From contig CAINED010000042.1 in the NCBI GenBank assembly GCA_903847605.1, positions 1 through 64,000 of the forward strand: 64,000 nucleotides of DNA, given 5' to 3'. Within the stretch, counting starts at the first letter, position 1. Every line of letters begins with the position of its first letter. The notes beneath the pieces are model-generated. The model saw nothing but the letters and a program-made list of their open reading frames with translations. It did no database searches and had not been told where the DNA came from. The DNA comes from an uncultured Hyphomicrobiales bacterium (GTDB lineage: Bacteria > Pseudomonadota > Alphaproteobacteria > Rhizobiales > Beijerinckiaceae). This document shows, in pieces, positions 25,725 through 33,668 of the stretch. The position numbers were made by a program, and so were the translations under genes.

Positions 25725-26768
25725 TTATTTCTGGTTCTGGGCGTTCAGAGCCGACTTGATGCGCTTGATGATGTGCGGCGGCGCTGCATAGACCTTCTTG
25801 ATCAACGCTTCGACATCTTCGCCGGAGACGGGATTGACCTCCATGTTGGCGCGTTTGGCTTCCTCGAGAAGGCCAGGATCGGCAAGCGCAGCGGCGAACG
25901 CCTTGCGCAATTGCGCCACACGCTCGGCCGGCACTTCCGGCGGCAACACGTAGGGCCGGCCGAAGATCATCTGGCTGAAGAAGACGTCGAGCGTCTGTTT
26001 GTCCTCGTCGTTTGTCGTCATGTTGTAGGCGTTCTGCACGCCCTGCTTGTTGAGATCTGGATGCCCTGTGGGATGCGTCTGCGCGATGAGGCGCATTTTA
26101 GGGTTTGCGCCGAACCAGCCGGGATTGGTGACCGAGATCGACGGCCAGGCGAAGCCACAGGCCCCCTCGACTTCCCCCCTCTCCATTGCAAGGCCGGATT
26201 CGCGGCTGCCGGGATAGCCCATCACGAGTTTGAATTTTGTCTTGAAGACCTCATTCAAAATCAGCGGAAAGTCCGATGTCGTCGACGAGTGCTGGGCGGC
26301 GACGATGAATTCACGCTGCTGTACGTCTTGCAACGTTTTTACAGGACTTTCGATGCGCCCCACGCAGACGTAGATGTCGTTATTCGCGCTGCCAAGAAAG
26401 TGCGATTTGCGTGGATCGTGCTGCACCGGCGTATTGCCGATCAGGGGTTCGATCGGCGCGCCTGCATAGAGCGCGCCGATAAACGTCCCGTCCTTGCGCG
26501 CGACGTTATAGATATAGTTCGCGGCGACGTTACTGCCTGCGCCGGGCATGTTGGAGACGACGATGGTCGGATTGCCTTCAATGTGCCTGGGCATATGTCG
26601 CGACAGCATGCGCGCATAGGTGTCGTAGCCGCCCCCAGGCGAAGACCCGACGACGATGGTGATCGTCTTGCCCTTGAAGAAGGCTTCCTGCGCAGCTGCA
26701 TTAGAAAGTCCCAGCGCAGCGGTCGCGCCAAGAATTGCAGCCTTCGCCATGGTCGCACGATAGGCCAT
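25725..26768 (-). CDS. TctC/Bug-type periplasmic solute-binding protein
   Basis: A 347-residue binding protein. A signal peptide (AKAAILGATAALGLSNAAA) is followed by FFKGKTITIVVGSSPGGGYD, HMPRHIEGNPTIVVSNMPGAG and ARKDGTFIG, the HLPGNP-type TctC subgroup. The start follows AAAGGGAGGGGG. It diverges from a cupin gene with only a 115-bp gap, so the two may share a regulatory region. No permease genes are adjacent. Confidence 0.87.
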   Translation of the reverse strand: MAYRATMAKAAILGATAALGLSNAAAQEAFFKGKTITIVVGSSPGGGYDTYARMLSRHMPRHIEGNPTIVVSNMPGAGSNVAANYIYNVARKDGTFIGALYAGAPIEPLIGNTPVQHDPRKSHFLGSANNDIYVCVGRIESPVKTLQDVQQREFIVAAQHSSTTSDFPLILNEVFKTKFKLVMGYPGSRESGLAMERGEVEGACGFAWPSISVTNPGWFGANPKMRLIAQTHPTGHPDLNKQGVQNAYNMTTNDEDKQTLDVFFSQMIFGRPYVLPPEVPAERVAQLRKAFAAALADPGLLEEAKRANMEVNPVSGEDVEALIKKVYAAPPHIIKRIKSALNAQNQK

Positions 26769-26883
26769 GTGTTCCCCCTCCCTTTGCGCTTCCTCGCTGC
26801 GAAGTCAGCAGATTCAGCGCATGGATGCAACCTTGACTTCGAACGGGACGGTGACCAACATCGCCTTACTTCCGGAGGATGAA

Positions 26884-27417
26884 ATGGACGATGTGAAGAT
26901 CAACCAGCGCCCGCTGCAGGCCAGCACTGAGCGCCAGATGAAATTTTCAATGCGCGACCTGCCCATGCTGAAACAGGGCACGACCTACGATCCCCTGGCG
27001 ACCGCCGAAAACCTTTGGGCCAGCGTGAAGGTCTATGCCAGCGGCGGCGAGAACGCTTTGCATTCTCACTCCGCCGAAGACCATCTCTTCGTCATCATGC
27101 AGGGGAAGGCGACTTTCTTTTTTGGCGACGGCTCATCCACCGTCGCGCGGCAGTTCGAAGGCGTGATGATACCGAAGAATGTCGAATATCGCTTCGAAGC
27201 CGACACCGCGGAAAATCTTGTCCTGCTGCGCGTCGGTGGCGGCGCGCGCACTGGTCACAGGGGCATCGAACACCTTACGGCGCACGGGACGCCGCTTGAT
27301 GTCAATAGCGCGATGACCTACGCCACAGGCGATATGAAAATCGGCAATGAAGCGAAGAATGGCGAGTCCGGCAAGGAACGGATTTATGCGCCAGGCGAGT
27401 TCTTCGCGCCGGGGTAG
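26884..27417 (+). CDS. small cupin-domain protein
   Basis: A 177-residue single-domain cupin. Motif 1, GGENALHSHSAEDHLFVIMQG, fits G(x)5HxH(x)3E(x)6G and supplies three metal ligands. Motif 2 (PKNVEYRFEADTAENLVLL) lacks a clear His, as in many minimal cupins. The start is the ATG at 26884 behind CCGGAGGATGAA; the ORF-track start at 26767 would overlap the divergent gene. Function is unknown. A metal-dependent dioxygenase, isomerase or ligand-binding role is possible. It diverges from a binding-protein gene and converges on a microprotein gene. Confidence 0.8.
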   Translation: MDDVKINQRPLQASTERQMKFSMRDLPMLKQGTTYDPLATAENLWASVKVYASGGENALHSHSAEDHLFVIMQGKATFFFGDGSSTVARQFEGVMIPKNVEYRFEADTAENLVLLRVGGGARTGHRGIEHLTAHGTPLDVNSAMTYATGDMKIGNEAKNGESGKERIYAPGEFFAPG

Positions 27418-27420
27418 AAT

Positions 27421-27576
27421 TCAGCCGCTGGCGCGAAGGTCGTCGATCTTGCCGGCGACTTCGTCGCAGACTTCGGCGAGTTCGAGATATTCCTGCCTTT
27501 CGCGATCCTCGCGGGCATATTCTGCCAATTTGCGGTAACGCGCGGCTTCCTCGCGCAAATAATCGGAATAATGCAT
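27421..27576 (-). CDS. 51-residue helical microprotein (not in the ORF track)
   Basis: A short ORF preceded by an excellent ribosome site (GCAAGGAGGCCGCC-ATG) encodes MHYSDYLREEAARYRKLAEY and continues as a charged, Leu/Ala-periodic helix ending in DDLRASG. Similar 50-residue proteins with repeated LR-x2-A-x2-YR-x-LAE patterns recur in Hyphomicrobiales (from memory). They are probably small helical or coiled-coil partners of unknown role. It is below the length cut-off of the supplied ORF list and converges on the cupin gene with only 3 bp between the stop codons. Confidence 0.7.
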   Translation of the reverse strand: MHYSDYLREEAARYRKLAEYAREDRERQEYLELAEVCDEVAGKIDDLRASG

Positions 27577-27936
27577 GGCGGCCTCCTTGCAGGACAAATT
27601 GCCTCCCGCTTAATGACGCGGTCGGCGCAAATAGGCTGTTCATCTGAAACAAACGCTCGAAACCCGAACAGGTTCGGACCAGCTATGGGGGATCGCGCGG
27701 CTTAATCCGCGCCGGGCTTTATCGGTGGTTCCATGGTTGCCTCCTTTGCCATCCGCCAGATTGCGGGCCGGAAGAGAGCAGACACATTCCAAAGCTCGGA
27801 AAGGCTCTCGCAAAACGACGAATTTGTCAATACGAAATGCTGCATTGCAAAATGAAAGGTGGCAGTGGTTCTGCCGCCGTCATCATTCCATGCCCTGACG
27901 ATGCCTGCGTTTGGCCCGCACGCCCGACGCTTCTCT
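27577..27936. other. intergenic region with a possible 10-residue ORF
   Basis: No full gene is convincing here. On the minus strand AAAGGAGGCAACC precedes an ATG at 27734 that reads MEPPIKPGAD and stops at 27702. Immediately after it, GCGCGG-ATTAAG-CCGCGC can form a 6-bp hairpin. The 84-residue ORF of the track (27702-27956) ends in the same frame, but its upstream part has no family look. Nothing else stands out. Confidence 0.4.
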
Positions 27937-28485
27937 TCAGGAAAATTCCTTTTCATGCACCCATGCCGAGATTTTCGGCGGTTTGCGCGTCTTGGCCCAT
28001 TCCTCGATCATCGCCGGGCCTTCTTCCTGCAACCGCTTCTTTTGCTCCGGCGTTGCGGTCCAGGTCGATAGCTCGAGGCGGTGTCCATTGGGGTCGTGAA
28101 AGTAGATCGACTTGAAGATCGTATGATCGGTGACGCCGACGACATCCATTCCCAGGCCCTGCAACTTGGCTTTCGTTGTTTCGAGGGCATCGACGTCCTC
28201 GACCTGCAGCGCGATGTGCTGCACCCAATGCGGCGTGTTGCGGTCTCTATCCATCGGCGGCGAGTTCGGCAGTTCGAAGAAGGCGAGAATATTTCCACCG
28301 CCGGCGTCGAGGAAGACGTGCATGTAGGGGTCGGGCTCGTGCGTCGATGGCACACGATCTTCCGCCATGCATCCGACGAGGCCCATGCCGAGCACGTCGC
28401 GATAGAAGTCGACTGTCTGCTTCGCATCGTGGCAGCGGAACGCAACGTGATGAAATTTCTGGATCAGTCCGGAACCGGTGCTCAC
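27937..28485 (-). CDS. VOC-superfamily (glyoxalase / extradiol dioxygenase fold) metalloprotein
   Basis: A 182-residue vicinal-oxygen-chelate protein. The paired beta-alpha-beta-beta-beta modules carry the usual ligands: FHHVAFRCHD at about residue 11-20, WVQHIALQVED in the middle, and DPNGHRLELS near the end (His, His, Glu). The first module shows VDFYRDVLGMGLVG, as in glyoxalase I and type I extradiol dioxygenases. The start is a GTG behind CGGGAGGCGCGCG, whose Shine-Dalgarno lies in the arm of a long palindrome. The substrate cannot be told from the sequence. It is transcribed separately from the kor operon, which ends in a terminator just upstream. Confidence 0.8.
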   Translation of the reverse strand: MSTGSGLIQKFHHVAFRCHDAKQTVDFYRDVLGMGLVGCMAEDRVPSTHEPDPYMHVFLDAGGGNILAFFELPNSPPMDRDRNTPHWVQHIALQVEDVDALETTKAKLQGLGMDVVGVTDHTIFKSIYFHDPNGHRLELSTWTATPEQKKRLQEEGPAMIEEWAKTRKPPKISAWVHEKEFS

Positions 28486-28492
28486 CGCGCGC

Positions 28493-28530
28493 CTCCCGCT
28501 ATTAGTTTCACTTGAAACTAATAGCGGGAG
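28493..28530. promoter_or_regulatory. 18-bp-arm perfect palindrome over the VOC gene promoter
   Basis: CTCCCGCTATTAGTTTCA and TGAAACTAATAGCGGGAG are perfect inverted repeats separated by CT. The AT-rich core ATTAGTTTCA-n2-TGAAACTAAT looks like the operator of a dimeric MarR- or TetR-type repressor. On the VOC strand it contains a possible -10 element (TATTAG, 28523-28518), and its end supplies the Shine-Dalgarno GGGAG. If transcribed through, it would fold into an 18-bp hairpin hiding that ribosome site. Confidence 0.7.
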
Positions 28531-28545
28531 TGGATGTCGGTTCGA

Positions 28546-28559
28546 TTGATCCAGGTCAA
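28546..28559. promoter_or_regulatory. FNR/FixK-like box upstream of the VOC gene
   Basis: TTGATCCAGGTCAA matches the Crp-Fnr half-site pattern TTGAT-n4-ATCAA at 9 of 10 defined positions. Its centre is 41.5 bases upstream of position 28511. From there TATTAG (28523-28518) falls exactly at -12 to -7 on the minus strand, the geometry of a class II activated promoter. The match is by eye only, and no regulator gene of this family is in the window. Confidence 0.5.
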
Positions 28560-28569
28560 TTCGCCCATG

Positions 28570-28593
28570 AAAAAGGCCGCCTCGGCGGCGGCC
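28570..28593 (-). terminator. intrinsic terminator of the kor operon
   Basis: On the minus strand GGCCGCC-GCCGA-GGCGGCC is followed immediately by TTTTT. It lies 26 bases after the korB stop codon. This is a textbook rho-independent terminator. Confidence 0.85.
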
Positions 28594-28619
28594 CTTCCGG
28601 GAGGAGAACGCGAAAAGTG

Positions 28620-29675
28620 TCAGCGCAAGGCCGCATTCAGCCGGTCGAGAATGGCCTGGCCCGGGCTCAATTCTGGGGCATTCAATGTGTTGAGCGGGGC
28701 GTCCACCGTGCCGAGATGGGCGTGGAGATCGACCGGTTCCTCGTCGATATAGAGAAGCCCGGTGACGATTTCGCCCGCCGCCTTGTGCTTATGGATGGCG
28801 GCCATCGCCGCGCCGCGGTCGTGCACGTTGTGGCTCGCGTCAATTTTGCGCAGCATGATCTGTGAGCCATCATGCAGCTTGACGATTTCGGATTCGCCCT
28901 CGCCATATTCGGCGGTGATCGGCGCGCGCGGCGTGATGAAGTCGAGCGCGTTCAAGGCAGCATTATGCGCGCGGACATAGTCGAAGCTTTTGGTCGAACC
29001 CTCGTGATTGTTGAAGGCGACGCAGGGTGAAATGCAATCGATGAAGGCCGCGCCCTTGTGTTCGATGGCCGCCTTGATCAGCGGAACCAATTGGCCCTTA
29101 TCGCCCGAGAAAGAGCGCGCCACGAAGGTCGCGCCGAGTTCGATCGCCATCGAAACCATGTCGATCGGCGAATCCGTGTTGACGACGCCGCGCTTGTTCT
29201 TGGAACCCTTGTCCGATGTCGCGGAGAACTGGCCTTTGGTCAGGCCGTAAACGCCGTTATTCTCGACGATATAGACCATGTTGACGCCGCGCCGCATGGA
29301 ATGAGCGAACTGGCCGATGCCGATTGAGGCGCTGTCGCCGTCGCCCGATACGCCGAGATAGATGAGATCGCGGTTGGCGAGGTTCGCGCCCGTCAGCACG
29401 GAAGGCATGCGGCCGTGAACGGAGTTGAACCCGTGTGAAGCGCCGAGAAAATAGGTCGGGGTTTTGGACGAACAGCCGATGCCCGAAAGTTTCGCAATGC
29501 GATGCGGCGGCAGGCTCAATTCGTAAACGGCTTTGATTATGGCCGCTGAAATGGAGTCGTGCCCACAGCCCGCGCACAGCGTCGAAATCGCCCCTTCGTA
29601 GTCGCGATGCGAAAAGCCGAGATCATTGGTCTCGATCGCGGGGTGACGGAATTTTGGTTTCGGAAGGAAGCTCAT
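28620..29675 (-). CDS. korB: 2-oxoacid:ferredoxin oxidoreductase, beta subunit
   Basis: A 351-residue ThDP-binding subunit. The N-terminal STLCAGCGHD and IGCSS supply cluster cysteines (Cys34, Cys37, Cys68; another in the ISPC segment). The ThDP/Mg motif is VSGDGDSASIGIGQF followed by VENNGVYGLTKGQ. With the alpha subunit it decarboxylates a 2-oxo acid, probably 2-oxoglutarate, forming acyl-CoA and reduced ferredoxin, or runs in reverse. Start ATG 29675 follows GGAGACAATTGG and overlaps the korA stop (ATGA). The ORF-track start at 29810 lies within korA and is rejected. Confidence 0.92.
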   Translation of the reverse strand: MSFLPKPKFRHPAIETNDLGFSHRDYEGAISTLCAGCGHDSISAAIIKAVYELSLPPHRIAKLSGIGCSSKTPTYFLGASHGFNSVHGRMPSVLTGANLANRDLIYLGVSGDGDSASIGIGQFAHSMRRGVNMVYIVENNGVYGLTKGQFSATSDKGSKNKRGVVNTDSPIDMVSMAIELGATFVARSFSGDKGQLVPLIKAAIEHKGAAFIDCISPCVAFNNHEGSTKSFDYVRAHNAALNALDFITPRAPITAEYGEGESEIVKLHDGSQIMLRKIDASHNVHDRGAAMAAIHKHKAAGEIVTGLLYIDEEPVDLHAHLGTVDAPLNTLNAPELSPGQAILDRLNAALR

Positions 29676-31507
29676 CCAATTGTCTCCTTGCGGCCGCCGC
29701 CGGTCGCCGTGTTGATGGCTTCGCCAATCGCCTTGCGAATGAAGCGGGCCGTGATGGGTGTGCCGTCGTAATGCAGAATCGGCGTCAGTTGCGCCGGATC
29801 GATGCCGCATTCGACCATGAGCAGCGTGCGCAATTGCGCGTCGCGATTCTGTTCCACGACGAAGACACGATCATGCTCGGCGATGAAGTCGTTCACTTCG
29901 TTCGCAAAGGGGAAAGCGCGAACGCGCAGGCCATCGACATGCACGCCATCCTTTTCGAGCAGGTCGAGCGCCTCGTCCATCGAGGGTCCGGTCGAGCCGT
30001 AGTAGATGACGCCGAGATCGGTCTTGCGCGAAGCCTTACGTTGAACCGGCGCAGGCGCGAACTTCTTCGCCGTGTCGAATTTCTTCAGCAGGCGTTCCAT
30101 GTTGCGAACATAGGGCGCGCCTAGTTCGGTATAGCGTGCGTATTCGTCCTTGGTCGTGCCGCGCGTGAAGAAGGCGCCGCGCTTGGGATGCGTGCCGGGA
30201 TAAGTGCGATAGGGAATGCCGTCGCCGTCGACATCGAGATAGCGCCCGAATTCCTTGCCGGCCTCCAGTTCCTCGGCAGTCATCACCTTGCCGCGATCGA
30301 GTTGCCGGCTGTCGTCCCACTTGAGCGGCTTGCAGAGCCGGTGGTTCGAGCCGATGTCGAGATCGAGCAGCACGAAGACAGGTGTCTGGAAACGGTCGGC
30401 GAGATCGAAAGCCTGCGCGCCCATTTCGAAACATTCGAACGGGTCTTCCGGGAAGAGAACGATATGTTTGGTATCGCCGTGCGAGGCATAGGCGGCGATC
30501 AGCACATCCGATTGTTGCGTCCGTGTCGGCAAGCCGGTCGATGGACCGCCGCGCTGCACATCGAACACAACCGCCGGTATTTCGGCGAAATAGGCGAGGC
30601 CGAAGAATTCCTGCATCAGCGATATGCCGGGGCCTGAAGTCGCCGTGAACGAACGCGCGCCGTTCCAGCCTGCGCCGATCACCATGCCGATAGAAGCAAG
30701 TTCATCCTCGGCTTGCACGATGGCGAATTTCTTCTGGCCGGTATCCTTGTCGACCCGCAGGCGATGACAATAGGATGTGAAAGCCTCGGCCAGCGATGTC
30801 GACGGTGTGATCGGATACCACGCGCAGACCGTTGCGCCGCCATAGACTGCGCCAAGGCCCGCCGCCGCATTGCCCTCGATGAAGATATTGTCGCCGACGG
30901 CGTTGGCGCGTTTCACCCTGACGCCGATGGGGCATTCGAAATTCGCTCTCGCGTAGTCGTAGCCGATGTGCAGGGCTTCGTGGTTAGGCGCGATCAGCTT
31001 GTCCTTGCCCTTGAACTGTTCGCCGATGAGCTTTTCGACTTCGGCGATTTCGATGTCGAGCAGCGCAGCGAGCGCGCCGACATAGATGATGTTCTTGAAG
31101 AGCTGGCGTTGGCGCGGATCGGAATACCGTTTTAGGCAGAGTTCCGTCAGCGGCATGCCCAGAATCGTCAGATCGTCGCGGAACGCCGATTTCGGCACCG
31201 GGCGGGAAGAGTCGTAAAAGATATAGCCGCCGGGTTCGATGCCCTCGACGTCCTCGCCCCAGGTTTCCGGGTTCATCGCGACGAGCAGGTCGCAATTGCC
31301 GCGCGCGCCCATGTGGCCGGCTTCGCTGATGCGAACCTCGTACCACGTCGGCAAGCCCTGAATGTTCGAGGGGAAGATGTTGCGCGGCGATACCGGCACG
31401 CCCATGCGCATGATGGAACGCGCGAACAACTGATTGGCGCTCGCCGAGCCGGAACCGTTGACGTTGGCGAACCGGACGACGAAATCGTTTACGCTCTGGA
31501 TTGGCAT
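29672..31507 (-). CDS. korA: 2-oxoacid:ferredoxin oxidoreductase, fused gamma-alpha subunit
   Basis: A 611-residue subunit. The gamma domain (about 1-190) begins VNDFVVRFANVNGSGSASAN and contains the gamma-domain segment GHMGARGNCDLLVAMN. The alpha domain (about 215-610) has CAWYPITPSTSLAEAF, VQAEDELASIGMVIGAGWNG, SGPGISLMQEFFG and VQRGGPSTGLPTRTQQSD. The latter is the typical CoA/2-oxoacid loop. The gamma-alpha fusion is the usual KorA architecture of aerobic and denitrifying bacteria. Start ATG 31507 has GGAGGGCGC upstream and overlaps the end of the flavoprotein gene by 19 bp, which indicates translational coupling. Confidence 0.92.
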   Translation of the reverse strand: MPIQSVNDFVVRFANVNGSGSASANQLFARSIMRMGVPVSPRNIFPSNIQGLPTWYEVRISEAGHMGARGNCDLLVAMNPETWGEDVEGIEPGGYIFYDSSRPVPKSAFRDDLTILGMPLTELCLKRYSDPRQRQLFKNIIYVGALAALLDIEIAEVEKLIGEQFKGKDKLIAPNHEALHIGYDYARANFECPIGVRVKRANAVGDNIFIEGNAAAGLGAVYGGATVCAWYPITPSTSLAEAFTSYCHRLRVDKDTGQKKFAIVQAEDELASIGMVIGAGWNGARSFTATSGPGISLMQEFFGLAYFAEIPAVVFDVQRGGPSTGLPTRTQQSDVLIAAYASHGDTKHIVLFPEDPFECFEMGAQAFDLADRFQTPVFVLLDLDIGSNHRLCKPLKWDDSRQLDRGKVMTAEELEAGKEFGRYLDVDGDGIPYRTYPGTHPKRGAFFTRGTTKDEYARYTELGAPYVRNMERLLKKFDTAKKFAPAPVQRKASRKTDLGVIYYGSTGPSMDEALDLLEKDGVHVDGLRVRAFPFANEVNDFIAEHDRVFVVEQNRDAQLRTLLMVECGIDPAQLTPILHYDGTPITARFIRKAIGEAINTATGGGRKETIG

Positions 31508-33282
31508 GCGCCCTCCGCATGTGTCATTTCTAGCGTGAATCTCTGCATGTCCCAGGCGCCGGTCGGGCAGCGTTCGGCGCAGAAGCCGCAGTGCAGGCAG
31601 ACATCCTCGTCCTTCGCCATGATGCGACCGGTCTTCAACGTGCCGGAGACATAGAGGTCTTGCGTTTTATTGCTCGCAGGAGCGGAGAGACGTGTTCGCA
31701 AGTCATCTTCATCGCCGTTCTCTGTGAAGGTGATGCAATCGACAGGGCAGATATCGACGCAGGCGTCGCATTCGATGCACAGGTTGTCCGCGAACACCGT
31801 CTGCACGTCGCAATTGAGGCATCGCTGCGCCTCCTTGAAGGCGAGGTTCGGGTCGAAGCCGAGTTCGACCTCGACCTTGATATCCTTCAGCGCAATCTCG
31901 GCGTCCTTCATCGGCACCTTGAAGCGCTTGTCGATTTCGATCTTGTTGTCGTAGCTCCACTCGTGAATGCCCATTTTCTGGCTCACGAGCGTCGTGTGCG
32001 GCGGCGGGCGATCCTTTACGTCTTCGCCGATGCAGTATTTGTGAATGGAGACCGCGGCTTCATGTCCGTGCGCAACGGCCCAGATGATGTTCTTGGGACC
32101 GAAAGCCGCATCGCCACCGAAGAACACGCCCGCGCGCGTCGATTGCATCGTGGTATGGTCGACGACGGGCATGTCCCATTTGTCGAAGTCGATGCCGAGA
32201 TCGCGCTCGATCCAGGGGAAAGAATTTTCCTGCCCGACCGCCATCAGCACGTCGTCGCATTCGATATGAATGTCGGGTTCGCCAGCATTGACGAGACGGC
32301 GCCGGCCCTTGTCGTCGTATTGGGCCGCGACCTTTTCGAAGACGACGCCGGTGAGCTTGCCGTTCTTGTGCGTGAATTCCTTTGGCACGAGGAAATTCAT
32401 GATCGGGATGCCCTCGTGCATCGCGTCTTCTTTTTCCCACGGGCTCGCCTTCATCTCCTCGAAGCCCGAGCGCACGATGACTTTCACATCCTTGCCGCCG
32501 AGACGCCGCGCCGAACGGCAGCAGTCCATCGCAGTGTTGCCGCCGCCAAGTACGATCACGCGCTCGCCGATCTTGTCGATATGGCCGAAAGCGATACTGG
32601 ACAGCCAGTCGATGCCGAGGTGGATATTCGCCGCGCCTTCCTTGCGGCCGGGCAGGTCGTCGAGGTCGCGCCCGCGCGGCGCGCCCGTCCCTACGAAGAC
32701 GGCGTCGTATCCCTCACCCAGAATTTTCTTCAGGCTGTCGATATTCGTACCGCCGCGAAAGTCGATGCCAAGGTTGAGGATGTAGCCCATTTCCTCATCG
32801 ATCACGCTTTCGGGCAGGCGAAATTTCGGGATCTGCGAGCGCATCATGCCGCCGGACAGCGGATCGCGATCGAAGATCGTGATCTCGTAGCCGAGGGGGG
32901 CAAGGTCACGGGCAACAGTCATCGAAGCCGGTCCCGCGCCAATGCACGCTATGCGTTTGCCATTGGACTTCGCGGCCCTTTGCGGCATGCGGGCGGTGAC
33001 GTCATCCTTGTAGTCGGCGGCGACGCGCTTGAGGCGGCAGATGGCGACAGGCTGTTCCTCGATGCGCCCGCGCCGGCAGGCCGGTTCGCACGGACGATCG
33101 CATGTGCGCCCGAGAATCCCCGGAAAAACGTTCGACTTCCAGTTGATCATATAAGCGTCGCTGTACCGGCCCGCCGCGATCAGCCGGATATATTCCGGCA
33201 CCGGCGTGTGGGCAGGACAGGCCCATTGGCAATCGACGACTTTATGGAAGTAATTCGGGTCGGCTATTTCGGTGGGTGTCAA
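31489..33282 (-). CDS. GltD-like FAD/iron-sulfur oxidoreductase with two C-terminal [4Fe-4S] clusters, KorC-like
   Basis: A 597-residue iron-sulfur flavoprotein, the probable NAD(P)H:ferredoxin partner of KorAB. An N-terminal GltD-type Fe-S helix domain (CQWACPAHTPVPEYIRLIAAGRY, CDRPCEPACRRG) is followed by an FAD site (CIGAGPASMTVARDLAPLGY), an NAD(P) site (VIVLGGGNTAMDCCRSARRLG), and ferredoxin clusters CIECDACVDICPVDC and CLHCGFCAERCPTGAW. The start is read as TTG at 33282, behind GGGAGGAATAACT; the ORF-track start 49 codons upstream lacks a ribosome site. Size and order match the KorC subunit described for Thauera aromatica 2-oxoglutarate:ferredoxin oxidoreductase (recalled). It is first in the operon. 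Confidence 0.88.
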   Translation of the reverse strand: MTPTEIADPNYFHKVVDCQWACPAHTPVPEYIRLIAAGRYSDAYMINWKSNVFPGILGRTCDRPCEPACRRGRIEEQPVAICRLKRVAADYKDDVTARMPQRAAKSNGKRIACIGAGPASMTVARDLAPLGYEITIFDRDPLSGGMMRSQIPKFRLPESVIDEEMGYILNLGIDFRGGTNIDSLKKILGEGYDAVFVGTGAPRGRDLDDLPGRKEGAANIHLGIDWLSSIAFGHIDKIGERVIVLGGGNTAMDCCRSARRLGGKDVKVIVRSGFEEMKASPWEKEDAMHEGIPIMNFLVPKEFTHKNGKLTGVVFEKVAAQYDDKGRRRLVNAGEPDIHIECDDVLMAVGQENSFPWIERDLGIDFDKWDMPVVDHTTMQSTRAGVFFGGDAAFGPKNIIWAVAHGHEAAVSIHKYCIGEDVKDRPPPHTTLVSQKMGIHEWSYDNKIEIDKRFKVPMKDAEIALKDIKVEVELGFDPNLAFKEAQRCLNCDVQTVFADNLCIECDACVDICPVDCITFTENGDEDDLRTRLSAPASNKTQDLYVSGTLKTGRIMAKDEDVCLHCGFCAERCPTGAWDMQRFTLEMTHAEGACQSRA

Positions 33283-33668
33283 AGTTATTCCTCCCGGCGC
33301 AAATCGGATTTTCCCCTTCCGACATGCGCGCGCCATACCATCCTTCTGAACTGCCGGCAGGCAGGGCAAAAAGCGGCATGTGCGAACGTGAGACAGGTTT
33401 CCGCTGCCGTCAAGCGATCCTGTGGGCAATCACCTGTTTGTCGAGATTAATTTGAGATCAAGGCGATCTACAGAATGCAACATCCCTTGAAATTCGAAGC
33501 AAATTACGCTGCGATGCAATCAAAAATGCTGCAAAGCAATACGGACTGGCGACATTCGGCCATAATCCCCTGCCGCAAATGATCTGCATGCGGTACACTG
33601 ACGCTCATGCAGGCCTGCCGCATCGACAAGCATATGCGGGTGAGAGCCTTTGCTTGGGAGGAAATGCC
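33283..33668. other. divergent intergenic region between the kor operon and a binding-protein gene
   Basis: A 386-base stretch that must hold the kor operon promoter (minus) and the promoter of the binding protein-TauD operon (plus). TTGATCTCAA and AT-rich stretches near 33445-33540 are visible on the minus strand, but I cannot name a clean -35/-10 pair or a known operator. The ORFs crossing it in the track are shadows. Confidence 0.5.

Noticed and set aside
27702-27956. 84-residue minus-strand ORF
   Set aside because: No ribosome site at its first ATG and no family-like features; only its last 10 codons follow a good Shine-Dalgarno and are noted separately.
31591-33450. 619-residue plus-strand ORF opposite the KorC-like gene
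   Set aside because: Antisense shadow; the minus strand encodes clear flavin, NAD(P) and iron-sulfur motifs.
33445-33465. TTGATCTCAA upstream of the kor operon as an FNR box
   Set aside because: Half-site spacing is 2 bases rather than the required 4 in TTGAT-n4-ATCAA, so it does not fit the Crp-Fnr pattern.
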